Shown one piece after another: positions 43,495 to 51,313 of a DNA stretch of 64,000 nt. Under the pieces are notes generated by a model. That model was not told where the DNA came from, made no database searches, and saw only the letters and a program-made list of their open reading frames with translations. The first letter of the stretch is position 1, and each line of letters begins with the position of its first letter. The stretch comes from Dethiobacter sp. (GTDB lineage: Bacteria > Bacillota_D > Dethiobacteria > Dethiobacterales > Dethiobacteraceae), in assembly GCA_018333395.1 (NCBI GenBank), contig JAGXSQ010000118.1, positions 17,573-81,572 of the forward strand, read 5' to 3'. The position numbers and the translations under genes were made by a program.

Positions 43495-44241
43495 TTATCT
43501 CTCGCCGCCCAGACTTTGCCAAGCGGCCATAATTTTACCCAACGCCTCCCCGGACTTTTCCCGTATAACAAATTGGGCCTGCACATCAAAAGGTGTGGGC
43601 TCCAGATTGATAATGACAAGCTTTTTTGCCAGACGCGGTAGATCGGCAACTGGATAAACGGTAAGGCTTGTGCCTACAACGAGAAGCAGGTCGCATCCGG
43701 CAGACAAGTCTTCCAAAGCCAGGAAATAATCATCGGACATGGAGTCGCCAAAAAGCACGACGTTTGGTCTCAGAGGCTTACCGCAGACCGCGCAAAGCGG
43801 GGGAATAATCCCGCCAGCCAGCTGCTTCAGCAGTTCACTGAACGGATAAACCTCCCGACAGCGTGTGCAGCGACAGGAGCGAGTATGGCCGTGAACTTCA
43901 TAAAGCCGGCGTGATCCGGCCAGATAATGAAGGTTATCTATGTTTTGGGTAATCAGCCCCTGCAACATGCCCTGTTCTTCCATCTCACCCAGAGCAAAGT
44001 GACCACTATTGGGCGCTGCTCCCAGCAAGTTTTGAAAACGGACAAACCCGTACTCCCAGAACATCTGAGGGTTGTCGCGCAGCACCTGAGCGGTGGCGTA
44101 TTTCAAGGGGTCGGTTGTCTGCCAAAGGCCTGTTCCTGGCGAGCGAAAGTCAGGAATACCACTTTCTGTAGAGATACCCGCCCCCGTCAGGGCGAAACAG
44201 CGGTGACTTTGGCGAATCAATTTCGCTATTTCGGTAAACAT
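43495..44241 (-). CDS. cobB: Sir2-family NAD-dependent protein deacylase
   Basis: 248 aa from the ATG at 44241 (GGGAGGG upstream). ALTGAGISTESGIPDFRSPGTGLW, LITQNIDNLHYLAGS, the catalytic H in EVHGHTRSC, four zinc cysteines (C-x2-C ... C-x2-C in SCRCTRCREV and LCAVCGKPL), and VGTSLTVYPVADLP are all present. The family removes acyl groups from lysine using NAD; acetyl-CoA synthetase is a usual substrate. It heads the run with the FtsA-like ATPase and SDH protease. Confidence 0.94.
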   Translation of the reverse strand: MFTEIAKLIRQSHRCFALTGAGISTESGIPDFRSPGTGLWQTTDPLKYATAQVLRDNPQMFWEYGFVRFQNLLGAAPNSGHFALGEMEEQGMLQGLITQNIDNLHYLAGSRRLYEVHGHTRSCRCTRCREVYPFSELLKQLAGGIIPPLCAVCGKPLRPNVVLFGDSMSDDYFLALEDLSAGCDLLLVVGTSLTVYPVADLPRLAKKLVIINLEPTPFDVQAQFVIREKSGEALGKIMAAWQSLGGER

Positions 44242-44348
44242 CTTTTCCCTCCCGTAAAACACTAGAATCTAAAGCTGCAGCAGGCGTGTTTTTTTACTTA
44301 TTCTCTTGATGGTAAGCTTTCCCCTCCTGTGAAAAAATTTTTTCCAGT

Positions 44349-44377
44349 GCATAATCTGGCGTTATCTTCAGATACTA
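44349..44377 (+). promoter_or_regulatory. possible sporulation-sigma promoter of coat genes
   Basis: GCATA (44349-44353), 17 bases, GATACTA (44371-44377): one mismatch from the sigma-G pattern seen before the SASP gene at 27919-27948. It lies 31 bases before the coat-type gene at 44409. Confidence 0.4.
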
Positions 44378-44408
44378 TGGAATGAAAAATGCGTCGAGGA
44401 GGGAAAAC

Positions 44409-44609
44409 ATGCATCATATGACACAACGTGAACTGATGTGCCTGGAGGACTTTCTTAAGTCGGAGCAATTGGCCTACAAGTCAGTGAGTTTTTTCGCTGA
44501 CCAGTGCACTGACCCGTCAGTGAAGCGGATCTGCCAGGATTGCGCGCAGTCCCACCGCCAGAACTACCAGACGATGGTCAAGCACCTCAATACCGGAGCA
44601 ATGCAATAA
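44409..44609 (+). CDS. small cysteine-containing coat-associated protein
   Basis: 66 aa from the ATG at 44409 (GAGGAGGG upstream). MTQRELMCLEDFLKSEQLAY and CTDPSVKRICQDCAQSHRQNY describe two helices with four cysteines, like the short partner encoded beside coat-F proteins in clostridia and similar to ferritin-like DUF2383/CotF helices. It precedes the coat-F gene by 13 bases. A role in spore coat is inferred from that neighbour. Confidence 0.7.
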   Translation: MHHMTQRELMCLEDFLKSEQLAYKSVSFFADQCTDPSVKRICQDCAQSHRQNYQTMVKHLNTGAMQ

Positions 44610-44622
44610 TTAGGAGGATGAG

Positions 44623-44892
44623 ATGATGGCACAAAAATTAACTGATCAGGACATCGCCCAGAGCGTTCTAAAAGACGAAAAGTTCTTGTGCGGCATGATT
44701 AACACTTCCATCCTGGAAGCGTCAAGTGAAAACCTACGTCGCGACTGGACGACATGTCTGCAAAACTCTTATCGCATGCAAAAACAGATTTTTGACGCTA
44801 TGAATCAGAAAGGCTGGTACTCTCCGGTCAAGGCCGATATGCAGCAAATTAGTCAGGCGCAAAATCAGTTTTCTCCCAACCAACTACAGTAA
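44623..44892 (+). CDS. coat F domain spore coat protein
   Basis: 89 aa. LTDQDIAQSVLKDEKFLCGMI, SILEASSENLRRDWTTCLQ and MQKQIFDAMNQKGWYSPVKA match the CotF domain (two helices, ending QKGWYxxxxA). AGGAGGATGAG precedes an ATGATG start. A very strong terminator follows directly. Known CotF proteins lie in the endospore coat. Confidence 0.88.
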   Translation: MMAQKLTDQDIAQSVLKDEKFLCGMINTSILEASSENLRRDWTTCLQNSYRMQKQIFDAMNQKGWYSPVKADMQQISQAQNQFSPNQLQ

Positions 44893-44926
44893 TAAAAAAA
44901 GGGCTGACGCCCTTTTTTTATTACTG
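44887..44926. terminator. strong bidirectional intrinsic terminator
   Basis: An 18-bp perfect stem (44887-44904 with 44909-44926, loop TGAC) carries GGGC/GCCC next to the loop, flanked by seven A on one side and seven T on the other, so it terminates on both strands. The left arm overlaps the coat-F stop codon. Confidence 0.93.
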
Positions 44927-45001
44927 TGAAATTATTTTTCGCAAATTAGCAAATACTAAGGTAGGCCAAGTCTATATTTTCTCACAAGGGGGTGCATCAG
45001 A

Positions 45002-45163
45002 ATGGCCTTCTATCCCGAACCATGGAAGTCAGCAGAAAGCGAAGACACAGAATTTGCTCAGGAAATGTGGGCGACGGAGGCGTTAGACTCACCGCCCGAG
45101 CCGGCAAGGAAAAATCAGGTCTCCGTTTTCCGCCGGTACTGGGAAACGCTGCTAGGTCGCTAA
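45002..45163 (+). CDS. 53-aa acidic small protein preceding ATP-grasp-like gene
   Basis: An ATG at 45002 with AAGGGGG 9 bases upstream opens a 53-codon frame ending at 45163, four bases before the next gene's GTG. It reads MAFYPEPWKSAESEDTEFAQ, then an acidic and proline-rich middle (DSPPEPARK) and RRYWETLLGR at the end. No cysteines, no membrane segment, no family recognised. The placement makes translational coupling with the ATP-grasp-like gene likely. A precursor peptide or small partner is possible; a chance frame is not excluded. Confidence 0.5.
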   Translation: MAFYPEPWKSAESEDTEFAQEMWATEALDSPPEPARKNQVSVFRRYWETLLGR

Positions 45164-45167
45164 GCCT

Positions 45168-46202
45168 GTGCCCTGCGTTGTTATTGGTGTCCATGATGCC
45201 ATGCTGGCTGCGGCACTTGGTTCGCGCAAAGTCAGTCCTTTTTACGGATATCAGGAGTTACAGCGTATGCGGGCAGAAAGGTACCGGGCGGGAAACGCAC
45301 CTTATCCCTCCTGGTATCTTTTTGGTTCCGAGGAAAAGAAAATTTCTGGTCTGCTGGAAACGTATACCTGTCAGGGTTACCATGTTTCTCTGTGCCCGGA
45401 AAGCACCCTGCCGTCCTTGGCCCTGCAAGATTTTACTTTGCTGGACGTACAGTTATGCACCTTCCGCCTACAGCAGGGAAAGGTACAAATCTCAGGTTTT
45501 CTGCCGGAAGAACTGTCGAGCAAGATCTGTCAGGCGGACCAGTTATACCGCCAGAGTTCCTTCCGCTTTCTGCCTGCTCAACGCTATTACATCAACACCA
45601 GCGAACCATTGCTCCCACCTTCTGATGCCGAAGTTTGGATACTGAAAGCACCAACCGGCTCAGCAGGTCGATGTTCCGAGGGCCATCCCTATACAGTCTG
45701 GCGAAAAGCTGAGCTGGCCAGGAAACTTCCCTCGCTGCTGCTAGCCCTGCCGGCAGGAATGCAGATTATTGTCAGCGAATTTACACATACTTGCGACCCT
45801 TATGCCGATTTTTCCGACCATGTGGTGCATAAAATGTCTTTTTTCTCTTCCCGTGGCAAAGACGGTTTTACTGTTTTACCCTACGGCCAAGCTTGTCAAC
45901 GATTTATTTACCACTGCAAACAGGATAAACTTGCCCTCCATGGTGTCCTTACTCTTGCTGAATATATCGGTCAGCCCAAAATTGCGTCAGGGAATGTAGA
46001 AAAGATTCCGTATTTTCCTGAATTTGTACGCCAGCTGGCCTTCCATGGCACAGCAAGGTTAATCTTTTCCGTGGACTTTCTCGTGCCGGAAGACGGCCTC
46101 CCCCGTTACCTAGAGAGCAACAAGCTAGCCGCCACTTTCGCGGAGTGTACCGACCCGTCACTCCCGCCGCTGATTGACATGTACCCCTTCCTGAAGAGTT
46201 AA
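45168..46202 (+). CDS. ATP-grasp-like protein (YheC/D-like) of unknown substrate
   Basis: 344 aa with a GTG start 4 bases after the small ORF. The middle has VWILKAPTGSAGRCSEGHPY, like the ATP-grasp KPxxGSxG loop, and the C terminus has IFSVDFLVPEDGLPRYLESN, like the D..v...g.p.l.E.N metal-binding end of ATP-grasp ligases. The N-terminal part (VVIGVHDAMLAAALGS, GYQELQRMRAERYRA) is unfamiliar. YheC/YheD relatives are spore-coat-associated, which would fit the coat genes upstream. Family call is by motif only. Confidence 0.55.
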   Translation: MPCVVIGVHDAMLAAALGSRKVSPFYGYQELQRMRAERYRAGNAPYPSWYLFGSEEKKISGLLETYTCQGYHVSLCPESTLPSLALQDFTLLDVQLCTFRLQQGKVQISGFLPEELSSKICQADQLYRQSSFRFLPAQRYYINTSEPLLPPSDAEVWILKAPTGSAGRCSEGHPYTVWRKAELARKLPSLLLALPAGMQIIVSEFTHTCDPYADFSDHVVHKMSFFSSRGKDGFTVLPYGQACQRFIYHCKQDKLALHGVLTLAEYIGQPKIASGNVEKIPYFPEFVRQLAFHGTARLIFSVDFLVPEDGLPRYLESNKLAATFAECTDPSLPPLIDMYPFLKS

Positions 46203-46255
46203 CCGAATTAAGTTATGTGATCATGAACACAAAATAACCTGGTGGAGGGCTTCTT

Positions 46256-47380
46256 TTGCTGCACATCAAAAGTGATTTGTCTGTTCGGTACGGTGCGCTG
46301 TGGGATGGCCGGGCAGACAGCCTTGCCGGTTCCGGCATACTGCAGATTAAACACGGCAAGATTTTTGCCGTCCAGGCAGAAAACAGCACGCGACCCGATT
46401 TGGACCTTATTGACCTGACCGTCATGCCGGCACTGCTGGACTGCCACCTACATCTTACTCTCCCGGACAGTGAAAAAGAACACCTGGCAAAGAGGGTCAA
46501 CAACCTTTTGGCAGCAGGGATTGCTACGGTACGGGAGGCCGGGTCCAAAAATCCGGTAGAATTTTTCTTTCCCCCGCTACGTGTCGTCTCTACCGGTCAG
46601 GGCATCAGCAGAGTTAACCACTACGGCTCCAACTTGGGGTTGCCTGTCCACACTGTAGCAGAAGCGGAAAAAATGATTGACCGTCTGGCGTCTTGCGGCG
46701 TAGCACAGATTAAAGTCATTGCTTCTGGTATTTTCAGTTTTACGGAATACGGTCGGATAGGGCCAGCGCCCTTTGACAGAAATGAACTTACGGCCCTCGT
46801 TCGGCGGGCCAGACTGCATGGACTACCCGTTATGGCACATGCCAGCGGAGACGAAGAGATACGCCGCTGCCTAGAGGCTGGCGTCCATTCTATTGAACAT
46901 GGCTATTTTGTGTCTAAACCAACCTTACAGTTAATGGCGCAAAGAGAAATTTTTTGGGTGCCTACACTGACACCGGTGGCGGCATGGCTGGAAACAGAAA
47001 CACAGGCGCCTCCGCTTGACCACAAGCAACGGGACGTAGTGCAGCGCTCCCTGGCAAAGCAAATGGAAATGGTGGCGCTTGGCGCGTCGGAAGGCGTAAA
47101 AATCGCGGCCGGCACAGACGCCGGTGCGCCGGGAGTGCCACATGGACCATCCTTGTTGCGCGAACTCGAACTGTTAAGGGAGTGCGGACTGCCTGCCGTT
47201 GACGTACTGCGTTCCGCCACGGCTGTTGCCGCCTCTGTCTGCGGGATAGCTTCTGTGCGGGGCGAAATTGCGCCGGGCAAAGAAGGTTGCTTGCTTGCCG
47301 TATGCGGTAACCCACTTGAAGATTTATCCGTTCTCAGGAACATCCGGCAGCTCATTGTTCCTGAATTTTCCGGGCGATAA
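46256..47380 (+). CDS. amidohydrolase (imidazolonepropionase/prolidase-like)
   Basis: 374 aa with a TTG start and GGAGG 7-8 bases upstream. The metal ligands of the superfamily are visible: DCHLHL (HxH), a lysine in IKVIASGIF, VMAHASG, SIEHGY, and GTDAGAPG (Asp). The order and spacing resemble the imidazolonepropionase/Xaa-Pro dipeptidase branch. It lacks a signal peptide. It is 53 bases downstream of the ATP-grasp-like gene. The substrate is unknown. Confidence 0.85.
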   Translation: MLHIKSDLSVRYGALWDGRADSLAGSGILQIKHGKIFAVQAENSTRPDLDLIDLTVMPALLDCHLHLTLPDSEKEHLAKRVNNLLAAGIATVREAGSKNPVEFFFPPLRVVSTGQGISRVNHYGSNLGLPVHTVAEAEKMIDRLASCGVAQIKVIASGIFSFTEYGRIGPAPFDRNELTALVRRARLHGLPVMAHASGDEEIRRCLEAGVHSIEHGYFVSKPTLQLMAQREIFWVPTLTPVAAWLETETQAPPLDHKQRDVVQRSLAKQMEMVALGASEGVKIAAGTDAGAPGVPHGPSLLRELELLRECGLPAVDVLRSATAVAASVCGIASVRGEIAPGKEGCLLAVCGNPLEDLSVLRNIRQLIVPEFSGR

Positions 47381-47384
47381 AGTT

Positions 47385-47412
47385 TTGACGAATTAAAGTT
47401 CACTGGTACAAT
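47385..47412 (+). promoter_or_regulatory. sigma-A promoter of femAB-type gene
   Basis: TTGACG (47385-47390), 16 bases, TACAAT (47407-47412). The -10 covers the ATG of the longest downstream frame, which therefore cannot be the start if this promoter is used. Confidence 0.6.
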
Positions 47413-47431
47413 GTCTTGTGGGGTGGTTATC

Positions 47432-48493
47432 TTGCGGTGGAGACAAATTGAAGCCGGTGAAAAAGACCGCTTTGACCAGTTTATTGCTTCCTCAGATGCG
47501 GGAGACATCCTGCAGTCTTTCGCTTGGGGAGAGGTAAAGGAGCTTGACTGGCAGCCTATTCGCTGCCTGGCAGAGGATGACAGCGGTGAAATTCGGGCTG
47601 CGGCCACCGTTTTAGTGCGCAGACTTCCCTTCGTTGGTCGCACCGTTGCTTATGTCCCACGCGGGCCGGTCCTAGATTATAGCGATACAGACCTGCTGGT
47701 CTTCGTTCTACGTTCGCTGGCGCGACTAGCCCGGGAAAAGAAGGCTATTTTCCTGAAAATTGATCCCGGTGTGCCTGACGGCAGCCCTTTGGCTAAGACG
47801 CTTACCTCTCTCGGCTTTAGCAGACCGTCCGGAGTCGGAGATTTTGGCGGGTTGCAGCCGCGCTACACCTTTATCCTAGATCTGAGTGGCTCAATTACTG
47901 ACGTCTATACCCGGTTCTCTCCTAAATTGCGGTACAAAATCAACTATGCCCATAAAAAAGGGCTTATCTTTCGCGCTAACGAAGAGACAAGCCTCGCTGA
48001 TTTTTACAGCGTGCTCACCAAATCAGGGGAAAGAAACCGCCTTTTAACACGTAGTCCCGTTTATTTTCAGCATCTCTATGAAACTTTAAAAAAAGAAGAC
48101 CGTGTTCTCCTTTTAACTGGATATTTATCCGGAGAACCGGTCGTTGCCTCCCTGACGCTGGCTTTTGGGCAAAAAGCCTGGGCCGCCTACGGCGCTCAGG
48201 CTGGCGGTTATCCTAACCTTTACGCCTATCAGTCCATGAACTGGGAGCGCCTTTGTTGGGCTCACGGCCGCGGCGTGCGCTGGTTTGACCTAAACGGTGT
48301 GCCGGGACAGGCGGCCGAGTCACACCCCTTGCATGGGATTTATCATTTCAAGAAAAGTTTTGGTGGCCAGTTTACCACCTTTACCGGTGAATGGAATTTG
48401 CCGCTTTCACGCCCCTTCTACCAGCTCTTTGAAACAGCTTTACCTCGCTATAAGCAAGCACTGCGCTTTTGTCGCTCCCTTGTCAGGAAATAA
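47432..48493 (+). CDS. FemAB-type aminoacyltransferase (peptidoglycan bridge)
   Basis: About 353 aa. Two GNAT-like halves typical of FemA/FemX: ILQSFAWGEVKELDWQPI, RTVAYVPRGPVLDY, FLKIDPGV, LRYKINYAHKKGL, SGERNRLLTRSPVYFQHLY, then the second half with SLTLAFGQKAWAAYGAQAG, YLQSMNWE-like YAYQSMNWERLCWA, FDLNGVPG and GIYHFKKSFGG. Such enzymes add amino acids from aminoacyl-tRNA to the lipid II side chain. The ATG at 47411 lies in a -10 box; the TTG at 47432 after GGGGTGG is preferred. Convergent with murE, 11 bases of overlap. Confidence 0.88.
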   Translation: MRWRQIEAGEKDRFDQFIASSDAGDILQSFAWGEVKELDWQPIRCLAEDDSGEIRAAATVLVRRLPFVGRTVAYVPRGPVLDYSDTDLLVFVLRSLARLAREKKAIFLKIDPGVPDGSPLAKTLTSLGFSRPSGVGDFGGLQPRYTFILDLSGSITDVYTRFSPKLRYKINYAHKKGLIFRANEETSLADFYSVLTKSGERNRLLTRSPVYFQHLYETLKKEDRVLLLTGYLSGEPVVASLTLAFGQKAWAAYGAQAGGYPNLYAYQSMNWERLCWAHGRGVRWFDLNGVPGQAAESHPLHGIYHFKKSFGGQFTTFTGEWNLPLSRPFYQLFETALPRYKQALRFCRSLVRK

Positions 48494-49928
48494 AAAAAGT
48501 TTCCGCCGCCCTCCGGTCGGAGTAAGGGATATGTTCCTCACCGACCAGCTGGTACGATTCATGCCCTTTACCTGCTAGAAGCACAACATCGCCTTTGCCT
48601 GCGGCACACAAGGCATAGCGTACGGCCTCTTCCCGGTCCGGCAGCACCACAGGCGACACAGTCATGCCAGCCAAGATATCACTGATGACCGCCTCCGGGT
48701 CTTCCGAGGCAGGGTTGTCCGACGTCAAAATGACGAGGTCGCTATACTTCTCCGCAATACGTCCCATGAGGGGACGTTTTGTTTTATCCCTGTCACCCGG
48801 ACAGCCAAAAACTGTGATTAAGCGACGCTGTGGCATCGCTTTCAGTGTTTTTAGGACCTGCTCCAGCCCTTCCGGTGTATGCGCAAAGTCAATAAAGATC
48901 TGGAACTCCTGTGAGAAATCAAGCGTTTCTAAGCGCCCCGGTATCGAACGCACGGCACCGATACCGCGAACGATAGCCTCCTGCGCTATCCCTTCGGCTA
49001 ACGCCGTCGCGGTGGCCGCCAGGGCGTTATAGGCGTTGAATGTTCCGGGCAGATGGACACGCAAATCCAATTCTCCGCCGGGAAAGGTCACGGCCATTTT
49101 GTTCACAAAAAGTTCATTTCCTGTAAGTCGCGCTAGTACATTAACTCCCTCGTTCATCCCGAAAGACCAGGATGGAACCCGGACCAGCTGCAGCAACTTT
49201 CGTCCAAAATGGTCGTCGCCGTTAATTACGGCCTTCGCCTGTTTTGCCTGTGTTGAAAGCAACTGGAACAGATGTGCTTTGGCCTGAAAATAGTCTTCCA
49301 TGGAACGGTGAAAATCCAGATGATCATGGCTCAGATTGGTGAAGACGGCCGTCGTGAAACGAACGTGTTCCACACGACTCCAAGCCAGAGCGTGCGAGGA
49401 AACTTCCATAGCCACATGTGTGATTTGCCCATCGACCAGTCCAGCCAGGAGGCGGTGCAGATCAAAGGTCTCCGGAGTTGTCAGTCCGCAAGGGGTGTAC
49501 TTTTCGCCCACCTTCAGGCCCACTGTGCCGATGGAAGCGCAGGAAAGCCCTGCAGCGTGGTAAATAGCCTGCAAAAAATGGGTCGTCGTCGTCTTGCCGT
49601 TGGTACCGGTAATGCCTGTTATGTGCAGCTTACGGCTCGGTTGGGAAAAAAAACGATCAGCAAGCCAAGAAAGCGCATGTCTGCTGTCTTTAACATTTAT
49701 CATGGGAACGGGCAAAGCCAAGGTTTTTTCAGTCACCACAGCAACAGCCCCGCCTGCTACGGCCTGACCGGCAAACAAGTGTCCGTCCGTCCGCGACCCT
49801 TTCAAACAAACATAAAGGTCTCCGGGCCGAACGAAGCGAGAATCATGACTGATTCTCCCAACATCGATGTCCAGGCCTTTGTCCGCCATCTGACATGGAT
49901 AGCCTTCCAACAAAGCCTTTAGCTTCAT
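48483..49928 (-). CDS. murE: UDP-N-acetylmuramoyl-tripeptide synthetase MurE
   Basis: 481 aa. ITGITGTNGKTTTTHFLQAI (P-loop), TTPETFDLHRLLAGL, MEVSSHALAWSRV, FTNLSHDHLDFH, GRLETLDFSQEFQIFIDFAHTPE and AGKGHESYQ are MurE signatures. The diamino-acid selectivity motif is DNPA (in TSDNPASEDP) instead of the DNPR of meso-DAP enzymes. DNPA is known from the L-lysine-adding Staphylococcus aureus MurE; GKGHE is shared with DAP enzymes, so specificity is unclear. Confidence 0.93.
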   Translation of the reverse strand: MKLKALLEGYPCQMADKGLDIDVGRISHDSRFVRPGDLYVCLKGSRTDGHLFAGQAVAGGAVAVVTEKTLALPVPMINVKDSRHALSWLADRFFSQPSRKLHITGITGTNGKTTTTHFLQAIYHAAGLSCASIGTVGLKVGEKYTPCGLTTPETFDLHRLLAGLVDGQITHVAMEVSSHALAWSRVEHVRFTTAVFTNLSHDHLDFHRSMEDYFQAKAHLFQLLSTQAKQAKAVINGDDHFGRKLLQLVRVPSWSFGMNEGVNVLARLTGNELFVNKMAVTFPGGELDLRVHLPGTFNAYNALAATATALAEGIAQEAIVRGIGAVRSIPGRLETLDFSQEFQIFIDFAHTPEGLEQVLKTLKAMPQRRLITVFGCPGDRDKTKRPLMGRIAEKYSDLVILTSDNPASEDPEAVISDILAGMTVSPVVLPDREEAVRYALCAAGKGDVVLLAGKGHESYQLVGEEHIPYSDRRAAETFFIS

Positions 49929-50001
49929 ACCTGGCTCGCCTCTTTATAAAGATTGTCTGCTACAGCAAGCGGACACCGGCTATTGCCGATGCCCGTACCG
50001 T

Positions 50002-51171
50002 CTAGGCACCCTGGCCTTTACTTTTTGCCTTCCGGTAATCTTCGTAGATGTAGATCAGCTCTTTATCAAATAAAGTCCTTTTAAGATCTACTGCCGCGGC
50101 ACGCACCAGCGGCAGCATTTCCGAGGCCTCCTCGCTGGTCAGATCAATGTTGTATTCCTGAAACTTGATTTCGATGGAACGGCCACCGGAATGTTTACCA
50201 ATGATAATCTGGCGCTGCATACCCACATCCTCTGGCTGAATCACTTCATAGGTAGACGGATGCTTAATCACCCCATCGGCATGAATACCAGACTCATGGG
50301 CAAACATATTACTTCCAATAATTGGCTTGCAAACCGGCAAGAGCCTTCCGGAGGCCAGCGCCACGTACTCTGAAATCTCACGCAGATCACGCGGGTTTAC
50401 TTTGACATCGATATTGTACAGGTATTTGAGAGCCATGGCTACTTCCGCCAATACAGCATTACCAGCCCGCTCACCAAGCCCGTTCACCGTCACCCCAACC
50501 ATTGTTGCACCCGCTTTGACACCGGCCAGTGAAGTAGCAGTAGCCATGCCAAAATCGTTATGGGTATGCATCTCAATATTCATACCGGTAGCAGTAATGA
50601 GTTGCTTAATAACATCGTATGTTTTAAAGGGCTCCAAAACGCCTACCGTATCGCAGAAGCGCAGCCGGTCCGCACCGCATTCCTTGGCCTTTAGAGCAAA
50701 CTTGGCCAGAAAATCAAAATCGCTGCGGGAGGCGTCCTCGGCGTTGACCGAAACATATTTGTGATGTTTTTTGGCAAACTCGCAGGCCTTGGCCACATTA
50801 TCAAGAACCCACTGCCGGGAGGTCTGCAGCTTATAAGTAATATGGATATCAGAAGTGGAGATGGAAATAGCCAGCGCATCGACGCCACAGTCCAGCGATT
50901 CTTTAATGTCGCCAATGTTGGCACGATTCCAGGCCATAATGCTGGCCTCCAACCCCAACCCAGCAATTTCTTTAATCGCTTCCTTTTCGGCACCGCCCAT
51001 CACCGGTATCCCTACTTCTAACTGGTGTACGCCAAGCGCATCCAGCATTTGAGCAATACGAACTTTCTCTTGGTTAGAAAAAACAACCCCGGCGGTTTGC
51101 TCCCCATCCCGCAGAGTTGTGTCGACCAGCATCACTTCCTTTTTGGCCAAACCATCCAAAAAGCGCTTCAT
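50002..51171 (-). CDS. nifV: homocitrate synthase / isopropylmalate synthase family (NifV-like)
   Basis: About 389 aa. The DRE-TIM aldolase signature LVDTTLRDGEQTAGVVFS, metal ligands in EMHTHNDFGMA (HxH) and NGLGERAGNA, and FAHESGIHADGV are present. The short length without the leucine-binding regulatory domain of LeuA, together with overall similarity, favours homocitrate synthase (NifV type), though a citramalate or isopropylmalate role cannot be excluded. No nif gene is near. ATG at 51171 with GGAGGAG upstream is preferred over the GTG at 51177. Confidence 0.82.
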   Translation of the reverse strand: MKRFLDGLAKKEVMLVDTTLRDGEQTAGVVFSNQEKVRIAQMLDALGVHQLEVGIPVMGGAEKEAIKEIAGLGLEASIMAWNRANIGDIKESLDCGVDALAISISTSDIHITYKLQTSRQWVLDNVAKACEFAKKHHKYVSVNAEDASRSDFDFLAKFALKAKECGADRLRFCDTVGVLEPFKTYDVIKQLITATGMNIEMHTHNDFGMATATSLAGVKAGATMVGVTVNGLGERAGNAVLAEVAMALKYLYNIDVKVNPRDLREISEYVALASGRLLPVCKPIIGSNMFAHESGIHADGVIKHPSTYEVIQPEDVGMQRQIIIGKHSGGRSIEIKFQEYNIDLTSEEASEMLPLVRAAAVDLKRTLFDKELIYIYEDYRKAKSKGQGA

Positions 51172-51278
51172 TTGCACTCCTCCTCTTTCGTTCCCCTGCC
51201 GTCAAACTCAGAAAAGAGTTTGTCTGAAAGCAACCACACCAACATTGCTTTCGCCTCAGGATTTTTTTCACTAACACC

Positions 51279-51307
51279 ATTTTAACCAAAATAGTTCAAG
51301 GTGTCAA
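51279..51307 (-). promoter_or_regulatory. strong sigma-A promoter of nifV-like gene
   Basis: On the minus strand TTGACA (51307-51302), 17 bases, TAAAAT (51284-51279). A leader of about 100 bases follows, containing a 7-bp hairpin (CAAACTC/GAGTTTG, 51203-51222). I see no T-box or other known riboswitch in it. Confidence 0.75.
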
Positions 51308-51313
51308 TAATTC

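Noticed and set aside
44992..45645. 217-codon plus-strand frame starting at a GTG before the ATP-grasp-like gene
   Set aside because: Arginine- and cysteine-rich shadow composition, no conserved motif, and it is out of frame with both the 53-aa ORF and the ATP-grasp-like gene, which have better support.
51172..51313. T-box or leucine attenuator in the nifV-like leader
   Set aside because: The roughly 100-base leader lacks the T-box core and has only one short hairpin without a T-run.
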